Below are positions 36,922 through 49,405 of a stretch of DNA of 64,000 nt, piece after piece. This DNA is from Rhytidiadelphus loreus (taxonomy: Eukaryota > Streptophyta > Bryopsida > Hypnales > Hylocomiaceae). A program made the position numbers and the translations under genes. Each line of letters opens with the position of its first letter. The stretch's first letter is position 1. The notes under the pieces are model-generated. The model ran no database searches and was not told where the DNA came from. It saw nothing but the letters and a program-made list of their open reading frames with translations. The DNA is taken from assembly GCA_947034895.1 (NCBI GenBank), contig OX344762.1, forward strand, positions 26,826,760-26,890,759. The letters are read 5' to 3'.

Positions 36922-39306
36922 CACTAAAAAGGATATTTAGTGTTGGATTACATTTAGTGTAATTACCACCCTACTTGACCCTACACTAAATGTCAATTTT
37001 AGGACGATTAGTGTAGTGCTAAACTTCAATGCACCGCCTTTGTGTTGTCTTCACTTTTGTCATCTCCTTCCTTGGACTTCTTCCTTGGACTTCCTTCGCA
37101 ATCTGCTTTTGCAACCTTACCTTGTAGATTGCCTTTTGGGCCTCTCTTCCATTCCGACTTGGTTACCTTATAGCTTGGCTTGGCTTGTTCTCCTTTGTTG
37201 CTATCCCGCTTCTCCGCACTTACAATTCCTTGAGTGAGTGAATTTTTTTTGGTGTGTGTGTGTGTTATACTCCCGCATTCCCGCCTCTCGTGAGCAGTTT
37301 GAATCTCCCGCCTATCCCCGCTCCCGCTTGCTCCATCGCTCTTTGTTGCGACAATTTCGGCTTCATCCAAGTTTGTTTTCCCCTATTCATTGATCCGTTG
37401 ACCTTTTTTTTTTTTACCTAGCGACCTGTCGACATATTTGTTGATCTTTTGCTTCCCATTTTAGAAATCCGCCATGGCTGACGCCCCATCGAGCAATTCC
37501 ACACCTCGACGCTTACAACAAGTTTCTACAATTGCTATTCACAAACGCATCATCACTTGGATGGTTCAAGATGAACTTGTGCACGACTTTTCTGGTCTCT
37601 GCATTCACACAATCAATACATTTCCCAAGCATTTTCGAGCTCAAAGGAGTGCCAACTTTGTTCGGGCTTCCCGGTGGTGGGCTCAACGTCAACAATTTTG
37701 CAATAAAGGAGAGGCGGACAACACATCTCCACCAATTTCATGCACTCGGAGCCAGGATGGTAGGCAAAAACAACCCCGCAAAAAGGCAGCTCTCGGTCGT
37801 GGGCCCAAGCAAGCTGAATGTGTACTTTGTATCTATCCTATACTTTTGGATGCATTTGACAAATTTAGAAAGGTTTGGGTCAAATTTTCATCCAAATTAC
37901 TCATTGAGATGGCTATGACCATCTTATTAGATCCTACCTCTCCATATATAGCCGAATCTTGTGATCCGAAGGACAATGTCCTACTCATGGCCAAATTGAC
38001 CCCAAGTTGGATTCAACAATTTATGCATGTGCACAACATTGTTTTCTTGTCACAAAGGGGACGTTTGTCTTGTAGTCCCAAGAAGGAACTACAAATTGAG
38101 AGGGCAACAACTTACCATCTAGGTGTGCTGCAAAGATGGGTTCCAAGCCGGTGTTTTCGATGAAAATCTCATGGAAAACATTGACGAAACTCATTTTGTT
38201 GTAAATTTAGACAATGGTCGGACATTGGAATTTAGGGGGGACACAAGTGTCAAATATGCCGAAGTGGTTTCGGGGGGAGATTCTATGACCATGGTCATTA
38301 GAATTTTCGGAGGGCGTAGATCAATGATTAAAGCCCCTATGCTGATTTTTACCAATTCCAAAAGCAATTACCCTATTCGGGGCTTGGAAGACAATATTCC
38401 AGGAGTATGTTACAGATCTAGGCCTAAGGGCTGGATGGACCAAAAACTTTTTACTGAATTTTTTGTTGAACCCCAAGCCTTCCAAGCTGATGTTCATGGT
38501 CGTACAAAAGTCATTTGGGTTGGCAATTGTACAGGCCATAGTATAACCCCAGCATTATCGGCTGTTTTGGAAGCAAAACAGGCCACTCTTAGGTATTTGC
38601 CACCTTGTTCTACACATTTGTGTCAACCGGCGGATACATTCATCATTTCCAAGGTCAAGGATGCTTGGACCAAGCGATGGGAAGAAAAAAAGGCCGAGCT
38701 CATTGCAGCCAATGCTTGGCAAAATACTCCTCAGGTTGATGAATAGTGGTCAAGAAAACTCACAAATCCACGAAAAAGATTTTTCCTACAGTTGGCTGCA
38801 GATAGCATTGAGGATGTGAACAAAGAGGTAGATTGTGATAATTTGTCATATGCTAGGAAAGCTATGATTAGATCGGGTATGGCTTTGGGTGTTGATGGCA
38901 CTTGGAGTGTCAATCAACTTTTTCCACATTTGCGGGAAATTATAGCCAAGTATGAACCATACTTTCATGGACAACAAGTTCCAGCCCAAATATGAAATCT
39001 ATATATTTTTGGCTCTAAATATTAATTTTTTTTCCCCTTATTTGATGTTCAAAGACTTCTTTTATTGCACATGTTTTCTACATTTTCTACTCCTTCCATC
39101 ATTTTCCTTGTCTTTAATCTTTTTCTTTCCAAATTCATTTTTTACCTTCTAACACTAAATGTAAACCTCTTCATATTTCAGATTTACCATAGAGTACTTT
39201 TAGTGTTAGAAATTACATTTAGTGTTACTTACTTTTAGTAGGGTAAATGATATTTAGTGTCATGGTTCGCAAATAGTGTTGCCAACACTAAATATCCTTT
39301 TTAGTG
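36922..39306 (+). mobile_element. Second pogo-type element, 2.4 kb, TA target duplication
   Basis: The terminal repeats CACTAAAAAGGATATTTAGT (25 bases in all) are perfect at both ends, flanked by TA at 36920-36921 and 39307-39308. Both subterminal regions carry six or so copies of ACACTAAAT in either orientation, likely transposase-binding sites. The body encodes a damaged transposase on the plus strand. It is unrelated in its ends to the pogo element at 12806-17497. Confidence 0.9.
37474..38995 (+). pseudogene. Pogo-type transposase, frameshifted and with an altered catalytic site
   Basis: The first frame (37474 to about 38130) contains the helix-turn-helix region ending in WIQQFMHVHNIVFLSQRG and QIERATTYHLGVLQR. 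The reading then continues one frame over from about 38130 with FDENLMENIDETHFV, the first catalytic Asp. In the second catalytic motif IWVGNCTGHS the expected Asp before Asn is Gly. The third Asp is in QPADTF. A TAG at 38744-38746 interrupts the C-terminal region, which resumes in frame to 38995. With one frameshift, one stop and a lost catalytic Asp, the copy is inactive. It nevertheless has intact ends and could still be mobilised in trans. Confidence 0.85.
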
Positions 39307-39475
39307 TAGTAGAAACCTGTGTTGCAGTCAACAAAATCTAGATGACATTTATGTTGACTGCAACACAGTTTTCAGAAATTTGCGTTTCAATGAACACGAA
39401 TTTCTGAAAACTGTATTGCAGTCAACATAAATGTCATCTGGATTTTGTTGATTGCAACACAGGTTTCTTTTAGTG

Positions 39476-40877
39476 CATAGAGTGTGGACTAGTCCACATC
39501 AACAACTATGATGAATTTTGGATGGAGAAGAACTCACATTCATTCTAAATTTGAACTTTGTTCCAACTGTTATAATCCTACACTTCATTCTATGACTACT
39601 TATAACTTATTTTTTATGTAAGCAAATCCTTGATAGTATAGGTGTACTCACAAAGTTGCAATTTAACATGTTATATTCTTGAAGCTTAGAAGTTACGTAT
39701 TTTTGTTTATGTATTATAGTCCAACCTTTAGCTCTATTTCTTAAGATGGCATTCTAGATGGCATTGCCAATAGTATAGTCTCGAAGTGAGTTTGGAAATG
39801 GATTTTTTTTGAAGAATAATTGGGTACTTCTAGTTGTTTGGGAGTAAAGACCAAATTTGGAAGAACAATTGTATTCAAGAGCACTAGGAGAAAGAAATGG
39901 GACACAAGTTAAATTGAGAAGTATTTCTATGCTTGAAATATGTATTAATAATTTATCTGTGAATTGCCATTGGTTGATTGCAACTCAGAGTTAGATTTCA
40001 TTTCCTAATGTGCTTAGGCTAGATATTTGGTTGTCATAAGAGTAAGTTTTTATTGGTGTCTAATGTCTAAGTGACAGCTTGTTAATTCTTAAGATAGGAA
40101 CTTTGGCCTTTTGGAGTAGTATGAAATTGTGTTAATTGAATGTATATCCCATATTACTCTTACATACAAGTAATTTTAGCCACAATACCTTGAGACTATT
40201 TGACCATTCTCTTGATTTTGGAATCCCTATATTATAATTGTAGGTTTTTGAAGAAAGGTAAAAATCTAGACTAGAATACATCTACATGACAAATTGATCA
40301 AATTTAAATTATTGTTTGAAATAATTGACCCGAACCAATAGAACACTAGATAGGACTAGAACACCATTCATTTCTAGAGTCAATAGTATTGGTAATGGAC
40401 TAAGAGCAAGTAAACCTTAGAAATAAGTGTGTAAGTGTATAATAAAATCTAAAACCATGTGCATGTAATTCTAAACTCTAATTATACTTCAAAAGTGACA
40501 TTAGTCAAATAATGATAGACTATTTATTCTTCCTTGTTACCCTATACTAGTAGTCTTGGATTTTTCTTAGATAGAGCAAAACCTAAATTACATTTTCATA
40601 GAAAGTATTTTTGCCTACTTGGACTAGAGATGAAGAAGTTTTGGACAATCTTGTTCTTTAAGTATCTTTTTGGAAAAATAACTTATAAGATTCATTTTTT
40701 AACTCAATTTTTATAATTTTTCAAAAATAAAGTTTGACCAAGAGTTTGACATGGTTTAGTTTGCTTACTAGAAAATCTCACTATTGGATTCATGGTGTTT
40801 CAACTCCATCTTAAACCTATTAATGATTTAATTTTTCCTTCAATCTTGTATCTACTTCTATTTAATAATTATTTTAA
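39476..40877. other. AT-rich intergenic, no gene recognised
   Basis: Several weakly open minus-strand stretches near 40200-40720 might be decayed retrotransposon sequence, but no diagnostic motif is readable. Nothing else stands out. Confidence 0.35.
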
Positions 40878-41804
40878 CCCCTAAAGGACCAAGGCCATTC
40901 TTCTGTCAAAAACAACTCAAAACTGCCATTTCTGCTGCATTCATCTAAAAAAACAAAACAAAACATTTTTTTTAGAATCAAACCATAGGATCTTGTACTT
41001 TACTAGTCAAGGGTCACGTGGTAAAAATTTCATGGAGTTTGATAGTACAAATTGGAAGATATTAGCATTCAAAGTTGAAAAAAGAAAGTTTTTTTGAACA
41101 TTGGCCTACAATTTCAAATGACTTTGAGTGCCATTTGTGGAAAAAATTTGCACCATAGACCTTGAATTTAAAAAGAAATTGTGTTGAAAAATTGAGTTGA
41201 AAGTCTAGAGAATTTTAAGAAAAAAAAATACGATTGATTTTCATTCTTTAAAAAATTATTAAGTAGAAGTAGGTTCAAGATTGAAAGAAAAACTAAATTG
41301 TTAATAGCTCTAAAATGGGATTGAAACACAATAATCTCAACGGTGAGATTGTTCTAAATAGAAAAATTCACCTTATCAGACAATTTATTTTGAAAAATTG
41401 TGAAAATTGCATTCAAAATTCAATCCTATAAGTTATTTATTCAAAAAGATGCTCAAAATGCCCCCAAAACAAGATTGTTCATAACTTTCACATTACTAAT
41501 CCAAATGGAATGAATCAAAGCTTTATATGTAGACAAAAATATGATCTTTAAGAAGAAAAAAAATCAAAAAAAAAATTTCAAATTTTTATAGATTTCTTTT
41601 TCTACCCGGTGACATGAAAATTATGTTTAAGATGCCATAACTTTTGCTCTCGGGCACCAATTGAAATAAAATTTATATTCCCACAAAGCTAATAAGTTTT
41701 ACTATCTTATGAGAAAGTTTCAAAAAGTTTCACCCAAAAATGAGATCATAGAAACCTGCCCGAAATCCATTTTGTCCCTCGAGGGGACAATGGTCCTTTA
41801 GGGG
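40878..41804. mobile_element. TTAA-flanked element, family A, long copy (927 bp)
   Basis: CCCCTAAAGGACCAAGGCC and the mirrored right end CCCCTAAAGGACCATTGTCC are flanked by TTAA on both sides (40874-40877, 41805-41808). The first 215 and last 105 bases match the 312-bp copy at 21001-21312 in reverse orientation. The middle 41095-41697 is missing from that short copy. The middle has no long open frame, so this copy is also non-autonomous. Confidence 0.8.
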
Positions 41805-41936
41805 TTAAGAATGAAAATCAAGTATATATTTTTTGAAATTTTTTCCCAAACTTTCAACTCAATTTTTGAACATAAATTTTTTTAATTCAATATCGTTAGT
41901 GCAAAAGTTTTAAGCTAAGAAGATTCAAAGCCTTAA

Positions 41937-42800
41937 TCCCTCACCGCCCAAGGGGCAGGCCAAGGGGACCAAAAGTGTCCTCACATATTTTCAAGTCCAA
42001 TTCAAAGTGTTGTAACTTTTGCATCCGATGTCCAAATCCAATAAAACTTGTTGTAAAATTTTCACTCTTTTTTCAAGTTTGTGTGGTAAAATTTTCAGAT
42101 CAATCCAAGATGTAATGATTCTTGTAAGCCAATTGAAGTTGAGAGGTTCAATTTGTGTTTACCAAACTACGTTTGATGGCTTCAACTTGTATCTCCATCT
42201 AATGTTTGTTTTCAATCAAATTTGTTGAGTTATGTTCCCCTTGAATTCTAGTTGTTGTAGTAAAAGTTTCAAGTAAATTCAAATTGTTTTGAATGTTTGA
42301 GAGCAATTCAAAGTTCAAAATCTCAACATTTTTGGATTACAATGAACTTTGGTGCTTGTTTCTTCTTCCGTGTCTAATAAAAGTTTTTGAGAAAGTTGCA
42401 CATACTAGTCTAGCTTGTGTGGCTAAAATTTCATATCAATCTAAGAACTTATGAGTGAAAGAGATTTAGACTCAAATGTGTTTTTTGCAACTTTTCTTGC
42501 TATTTTTTGACATTTCAAAGTCATATTGCAAACACAATGAGTCAGTTAAATGATATTTTCTTTCACCAATGTGTTATACTAGTCTTGAGGCACTTTATAG
42601 TTTTGAGTTTTTTCATCTGAGTAGGTTTAGAAATCAAATTTCACCTCCAAATGTATTGCTAGGAAAATTTCAGCATCCTTTTTCAACACTAAAACATTCT
42701 AATCTTGCAATCTACATGGCCAAATGACTCCAAATTTGATTCACATCATCTGCAACATTTTAGACTAAAACACTTCAGAGGCAAAGATGTTTTTAAACTC
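41937..42800. mobile_element. Family B element, second copy, right end lost
   Basis: It starts TCCCTCACCGCCC after TTAA (41933-41936). It then follows the 21773-22737 copy block by block at perhaps 75-80% identity, including AACTTTTGCATCCGATG, TTTTCAGATCAATCCAAG and GTAGGTTTAGAAATC. The mirrored terminus is not found near 42800. Non-coding. Confidence 0.65.
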
Positions 42801-43363
42801 AAAAAGGCAAGGTAGAATTTTGAGGTGCAAAGTAACACATTGTCACTTTATACATTCTATAGCCTTCAAAAAGGCTACCTTGAATTTCTCCACAAAGTTC
42901 ATCCAACATTAGTGATTACTTTTGATTACTGCTTTTTTTACTAATTGCTTTTGATTACTACTTTGATTACTGATTTTTTTAATTAATTGTTTTTTATTAT
43001 TTATTTTTTCCTGATTGCTTTTGTAAACCTTTAACTATTGATGGGATGTGAAATATTCCACATCATTCTGTTGAGGGAAAGGGAGTGAAGGGTACTGAAT
43101 GTTATGTTAATAAAAATGATTAGGTCAACTGGAGGTGACAATCAAGAGAATAAATCACCGGAAATTCAAAACCAACCAGACAGACAGACGCAGAGATATG
43201 ATCAACTCTTTTGAAAATAAGAAGTTATCCAATGTTAAAATTCTAATAAGGTAGAAAATTTCTAAGTTCTTTTAGCACTAGACTTCAATTTTCCGAGATT
43301 GGAATTGATCAAAAGCAATCTAGGATTCAGGGTCAAATTCTGATTTTCGACAAATATGGTAAT
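42801..43363. other. Intergenic, 3' flank of the ENH1-like gene
   Basis: It contains a TTGATTACT(G/T)-rich low-complexity stretch near 42910-43020 and the palindromic motif GATGTGAAATATTCCACATC near 43040, also seen near 34515. No gene. Confidence 0.4.
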
Positions 43364-45878
43364 CTACTGCAAGCCAAAGAAGAGGAAAGCACCAATTCCG
43401 GCGGCTCCAAGGACGACGCCAATGAGAACTGGGATAGGGGTTTTCTGTCCTCCAATGGTTCTTCCTGTAACGGGATCGTAACCAGCAAATCTTTTCTTTG
43501 GAGCTTGACATTGAGGACATTGGAAACCTTCCGGCTGCAGCCAAAACAAGAAAATCAGAAATCACAGATTCTATTGTAGCATCCACGGAAACTATAGAAG
43601 AAACGGAATAAATTGTGGACAACTGAAAAGCACAATGTTGAATCTGCGTCTAACAGTGAATCTGTTTGAAGAGAGAACACCAACTGAAGTATTTTAGGAC
43701 GTGATTACCTGATCATCAAATGGCTTGGAGAGAGTGTAGATGTAACCGCAGTCAAGACACACATGCGTAGCTCGTGACTGCATCAAATTCACAAGCCGAG
43801 TTAATTGTGTTTTGTCTATTGTCTCGGACCAATGATTCAATCATATTGTCTATGAAAGCATTATCAACTAAATTCCTGCCTCACCTTCTGAGCTTCAGTC
43901 AACTTCCTCCCGAACCGTGGAGGTGCTGGTCTTTTCGGAAGCCTCTTCACATCTACGTCAGCTCCTCTGCATGACGTAAGCAAGTAGATTGAGTCACATG
44001 CAACTAAATGTATGATTCTCATTCCAGACATCCCTCAAGAATGCATTTGGATACATGCCAGTTTTGATGCGTGTATTCCAGCACGGTCAACTGCCAGATA
44101 GTAGAAACAAAATAAACTAACTTCCACTCCACCTTTTACTGCCGATGTTGGGGTGTGGTTCATATTAGTATATAATGAAGTAGGGTGCGGAGGTTCACCT
44201 GGCTACAACAAAATAGACAGAGTCTGGTTTTGCGTTGATGGCGGTCTTGGTGAGACCAAGCTTATCAGCCGGCCAAAGTTCATCTCCAAAGAAGCTACTC
44301 GTATAGATCACTTGATCCCCTGCCTTCAAGCCTGCCTTTGAAGCGTTTCCTCCACCATCTACTTTCTGCAAGATCCACAAAGAATAAGCATACAAGATGC
44401 GAGGGAGCCGAGAAGACGTTGAGTGAACTTCGTGAATTACTTGTCCAAAATCACACTCACAGAAGCAAAGAGTATGGGGCAACAATCACACATGGTGCCA
44501 TTCTAAGGAAATCCGCAGCATTCGGAATTTTTTGCATTAAACTTCCTAATGTGATACCCCAAAGTGTGCAGTATCCTCTTACCGTGATAATAATGCGACC
44601 ACCAGGGTTCTGACCAAGAGCAAGACCCAGAGGCTTGTCAACCTCTGCTTCGTACTGTTTCGCAGCTCCTGCAGTTCTTGCCGTCACCTGAAAGTAGAAA
44701 AGTAAATGTTATGGGACTCGTAAAGATGCAGACTCTAAAGCTCAGGTGTTGAGGAAGAATTTAGAACAAGTCAACAGTGATAATACACCAGTGCATTTCG
44801 CAAATACTTCATCAAGACGTGAATTTGCGGAATGAAATAAAAAAACAGATGAACATGCAAATAAAAGGATGCTAATCTGACTCTTAAGACTGTAAGGATT
44901 CATCACACTGTAAATTTCGATCACATTCTAAACTCAAAAATCTAGATTGGTGGCGAACCTCCAAACGAAGCCGGGAGGATTGTCCAGGAGTAGCAGTAGC
45001 ACACGCGCGTCGGAGCTCATTTCTGTTGCCGAGGGAACCGGACACGCCTAATCCAAAAACCTGTCAAGAAACAAGAAAACAAACCTTCTCACATAATTAA
45101 CATGATACAAGCGCAAAAAATTAATACAACAACAGTAATTACAAAGGCAAAAACCGACTCTAAAGCAATCACGATGAAGAAACAGAACGCACAATCACAC
45201 GTCCAATGTATGCACTGAATGATCATATTCGTTTAAATGGCACGTTTCACAGAGCCAATTGTGTTATTCAAGAGCACAAAACTACAGAAAGTACGGCTGA
45301 GGTGCAGACAGGCGTCCGGAAAAGTGCCAATTTCTTTAAACTTCGCCATTTCAACGAATATGAAGCTACTGAAGACAAATTATCAACAACATAACTCGCC
45401 AATTGCCTCAAGTCAATCGGCCTCATAAACACTGAGTCAAGCAAAAAGGAGAAGAAGAACACACAAGCAATCGATTCTAAGCACTGCAGAAAGCTACTGA
45501 TGAAAGCATAACTCGGAAATCTCCTCACGACAATCAGTCTAGAAAAGGAACACACAATCACGCGTTCACAATACAAACAGAAAAACTAGTTATCATGTAC
45601 AAAACTCGGAAATTACCTCACATCAGTCAGCCTTATAAACGCCAAATCAAGAAAGAGGAAGACGAGGAACGCACGATTACGCTTCCATCATACGCATTGC
45701 AGAAAACTACTTATCACAAACATAGAGATCGCGAAGCCAAAAAAGATACCTCGCCAGAAGACAATGCAGCAGGCTTCCGGAAATTGACAGAGCTTCTCTG
45801 CTCAACTCTGGGAGCTTGAGCATGCGGCGCCTGTGCAGAGAAGATGGCCTTGGAGGCGGAAATGCTTGCGGTAGCCAT
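43364..45878 (-). CDS. ENH1: Chloroplast PDZ-rubredoxin protein, ENH1-like, 7 exons, 274 aa
   Basis: Exons in coding order are 45878-45750, 45060-44959, 44687-44583, 44365-44199, 43966-43885, 43777-43709 and 43534-43364. They total 825 nt in one open frame with GT-AG introns. The length is close to the roughly 270 aa of Arabidopsis ENH1. Residues 1-60 are Ser/Ala/Arg-rich with few acidic residues, like a transit peptide. About 84-170 is a PDZ domain (KPLGLALGQNPGGRIIIT, NASKAGLKAGDQVIY). A rubredoxin-type Fe site has Cys 202, 205, 224 and 227 (CLDCGYIY, CPQC). Residues 252-274 are one C-terminal membrane helix, placing the protein in the thylakoid or envelope membrane. ENH1 in Arabidopsis affects salt tolerance and ROS balance. 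It looks functional. It is transcribed in the same direction as the condensation-domain gene 0.8 kb upstream. Confidence 0.94.
45130..45725. repeat. Imperfect tandem repeat within ENH1-like intron 1
   Basis: Blocks of about 110-135 bases recur three to four times, each containing CATAACTCGGAAAT(C/T) with CCTCA, then AGGAACACACAATCACGCG and ACTACTTATCA. Examples start near 45390, 45505 and 45600. It forms most of the 689-bp intron. Confidence 0.6.
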
Positions 45879-46695
45879 TCTTCCTCACAGCGACGCCACT
45901 TCAAATTTCACAGCAACGGATTCAAAATTTGCAAATGCAAAATTCTTTTGGCGGAAGTCGCCATATCCATTCCTTTGGAGGAGGGAGAGGTGACAACCCC
46001 GGCTGGGTCAGATTCTAACCGTGGTTAGTGTCTGAGTTTGGATTTGACCACAGACGGCTGAGAGTCGGCCACGTCCGAAAAACCTTGTACGAAAGGCTTG
46101 GAGTGGTGTGAATCGGGCCTTAAGGACTTCGATCTGATTGGTGGAGTGTGCATGGAACACTTCCTGCGTTCTTTAGGGTGAACAAAAAGCTGATGGTCGA
46201 AGCCCTCGCTCCCATCCATGAACTCAAGGTGGGACGTCCGTCTATAAGCCTGCAGAGCCTGAATTTGCTATGAATTTTTGGTTTTCATCTTTAGACAAGT
46301 ATATTATTTACCCTAATACTATCAAATCGGTTACAAAGGAAGGTTATCTATTCTCATTATTTGGACGAAACATTTGTCCTGAACCTACTTGATGCTAATC
46401 ATGTATGTTCTGTTATCCACTAAATCCACAAAATCAATGATGAATCTTTGGAGAAGTAGAGAAGGAGCGAATTCACAAGCTCTTGCGTGAGGGCCTGGGG
46501 GTATCAAGGGCGGACAGAAGACGCATAAAGATACTCAGTTCTGTACAAGTTCTCAGAATACAAGTTCTCTTCTATTTTCTCCAAGCAATTTGATACCTTG
46601 CTCAACATGAACCTACACATGAGCATGGTCCTCCAAAAGAGTGCTCTTCAAATCCACCAAATTCAAGAATACTCTGCTATCCCCTACACTAAACA
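45879..46695. other. Intergenic between the two minus-strand genes
   Basis: This stretch holds the ENH1-like 5' flank and the 3' flank of the condensation-domain gene. No TATA box, RNA gene or repeat clear enough to report was seen. Confidence 0.4.
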
Positions 46696-49405
46696 CTAAT
46701 CTTCAGAAAGGTAGAAAAGGAGGGAATCCACAAGCTTCTGCATGACTTCCCGGGAGAACAAAGGCTCGGAGAAGATGAAGGAGAATTGGAGAGCCGAGTT
46801 GCGCAGGAAAGGGAAGAGGGCCAGGCAAGGCCCCACGCCATGCGTGGAGGAGCACGACAGGTAGTCTCGGACGCCCACCGCAGTCGCCACTTCCTGGCTG
46901 AGATCCTCCACCACTGGGTCGTACATAGTGGACAGAACAGACGTGCGGAGGCTCCCGCTGGGCGTTACCATGGGAAACCGCATCGCCTGCGTCATGAGCG
47001 CGTTCAAGTCCCCCATGTCCATGAAATGCTTTCGGTTCTTGATCGCCGAGTCGAAGTCCTGGGAGCACCGCTTTGCTAGCTCCCAGAATGGCTCTGGCTC
47101 TGTTGTGTGAATTGTTCGCATCAGCGCTGCGTGATAGAATCCTGGAAACACCGGATGCAACAGAACAAAAATTGTTAGATCATGCGAAGGATGTGGATTG
47201 GGCTGAGAAGGATGTACATTAGGTTGAGGAGTTATGACTCCTGCCCCGCCTCTTCTTTTTGGTAACTGCAATTAGCCATGTGGTTATTAAAGTGACATTG
47301 AGAGTGGTACGACTTGCAAAGTTCTGATGTCCATCTTGCAATCGACCACAAAAAATAATACTCTCAATGGTAATGCTCCCAATGCTCCCAATGGTATAAC
47401 CGGTAGGGATCTGATTCTCGACCGACTTATATTACGACAATTCATGTATTCATACACACTTGCTTGGGCGTCAATTAGCAACTTGGGTGTAAGCATGACT
47501 TAGCTAAGCGGTTATGGCTGCTGGTCTTTGAACGGAAATGGGATTTTCTACTTTCACTTGTAGTGGTCCATGGCGTCTCACTGTAAAATTGCATTGATAT
47601 TCACACTAACAAAAATTTGATCTCAAGAGAGTCAATTTGGCGCATGCATGCACCTAAAGTTATCGCTACAGAGATATATAGTGATCTACCAAATATCACA
47701 CTATATTTCTGAAAAAGTATCCTCTGCCTTAATCGTTGGAGAAGTTCCAGAATGGCTTACCAATGGAGGAATCTGAGAGTGTGGGCTGAAGGCGATTTCG
47801 GCATTGCAGGAGCACCGTGGTCCCATAGTGCTCGCCTCTAGCTCCCACTTGCTTGTATGCTGCCACCGCCTTCAGCGCTGCCGCATTGATCACTCCATGA
47901 ATGGATAGCTCTCGGGTCTTACATTCCTGTGCACAGTTAGGATGCAGCATTGCACAAACTTGAATGTAAGCGTCAATGATAAAACCGGACTTGCATCACT
48001 CTAAGTCACATTCAAGGAAGGTGATAACCATTAGAGTCAATTTGTGATAACCATTAAGGCAGGAAGCCCATTTTCAACTTCAAACTTCATTCATTCATAA
48101 CTTTTTCATACAAAATCCAAATACTAAATATTCGAGTGCACTGGAATCCTCTCAAAAATGGAGACAAGACAAACTCCAAAATGATTTTATTCTACTAATG
48201 GAATACACTCAAAAACAGAGGAAAGGTACAGCAATGGATTCCCTACTCTAGACGAACCAGACACTAAATTCATCAATAGTGGAGCGTAGCTTTTGAAAAA
48301 AGAGGCATTAATATGCAGATATACTGATCAATTCATTTCTGCACGAAAATGAACATACAATATTTTTCGGAGAAAGGGTGAACCGACACCGAACCCTTCG
48401 AGCTTTAACTACCACAATAGAAGTACAACTTTTGTAGGCGAATGCAAAAAAAGTGCACATGACCGGAGCTACCATTTACATATACCTGTTGAAGTGGTTG
48501 ATTGATCATCATGATCCACACACAAATCATTTTAGAGTAACAAGGGATCAATGAACTCAAATTTGGAATCATAGAATAGAATAATACAATGGAACAGGTT
48601 GGTAGGTGGAATGAATCCTTGGCCAGTGCACAAGCCTGGGAAAGAGGCGAAAATTTACCTTGAGGAGCAGGTTGGTGGCTTCAACGGACAATGCACCTCG
48701 AAGAAGCTTCGACACCCGGACGCTCTCCGTGTCTTCGAAGGGCAGATACGCATGGCGACGCGACACCAAGCCATAGCCCACCACATCCACGCCGTGCGCC
48801 CAGAAAGGCTTATTCGCCTGACCCGGCGGAATTCCATCTTCCACACTCGGCAAGCTAACAATCTCCTCGGAAACTTCGAGGTTTTCCAGGGTTTCAGTCC
48901 CCGATTTCGTGTGAAGAAAGCTCACAATATGCTTGACAATAGTGGCAGTACTCGCCAAGTCCACCGCAGCGGAGTGCAAACGAAGAACTAAAAGAGACTC
49001 CGAATGAGGAAGGATATAAAGCTTTGGTACAAAGACGGGGATCGGATACTCCGTCGGAAATGGCATGTTGAGCTCTTCCTCTGTGATCAAGTGCCACGGC
49101 TCTCGCGCATTCGTATTCTCTTCCTCGAAGCTCCTGGAGCTTTGATCTACCTCGCAGACTTGCACTGAGACTTCCTCCGGCGTGTGGAAGCGAAGCTCGT
49201 TCTGTTCGAAGGTGATTTCAGACCTAAGTCGGGGGTGGAGCACCAGGAGATTGCGGAGGGATGATTCGAGGTCTGCTAGAGGCACGTGGCGTGAAAACCA
49301 AATGGACGTGACTGTGATTCCCGTCCCGGATTCCAATGCAGCACACCAATTCGATTCCGTCTTGCCGAGTTTCCGATCCGGCGATTGCATTACAGAACTC
49401 GACAT
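46696..49405 (-). CDS. Condensation-domain (CAT-like acyltransferase fold) protein, 3 exons, 452 aa
   Basis: Exons in coding order are 49405-48659, 47926-47761 and 47141-46696, totalling 1359 nt in one frame with GT-AG introns. I chose the ATG at 49405 because the frame upstream only has TTG. The protein matches the plant family annotated as condensation domain-containing. This is the chloramphenicol-acetyltransferase-like fold shared by BAHD, NRPS condensation and alcohol acetyltransferase enzymes. N-terminal strands (VPLADLESSLRNLLVLHPRL) resemble the family entry. The active-site HHxxxDG corresponds to HSAAVDL at 144-150, so the catalytic second His is Ser and the final Gly is Leu. The C-terminal half carries FYHAALMRTIH and a latch-like segment. 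No signal peptide or membrane helix. It may be non-catalytic or use another mechanism; its substrate is unknown. It appears intact. Confidence 0.82.

Larger units (their letters stand above)
36917..39475. mobile_element. CACTA-type MITE split by a pogo insertion, TSD CAT
   Basis: The MITE consists of CACTA at 36917-36921 and its continuation GTAGAAACCTGTGTTGCAGTC from 39309, ending TAGTG at 39471-39475. Its other end, mirrored, reads CACTAAAAGAAACCTGTGTTG, so the two termini match once the intervening element is ignored. CAT flanks both outer sides. Its inside is a hairpin, 39311-39384 against 39393-39468. The TA of the terminal CACTA served as the target of the pogo element at 36922-39306. 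Confidence 0.85.
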
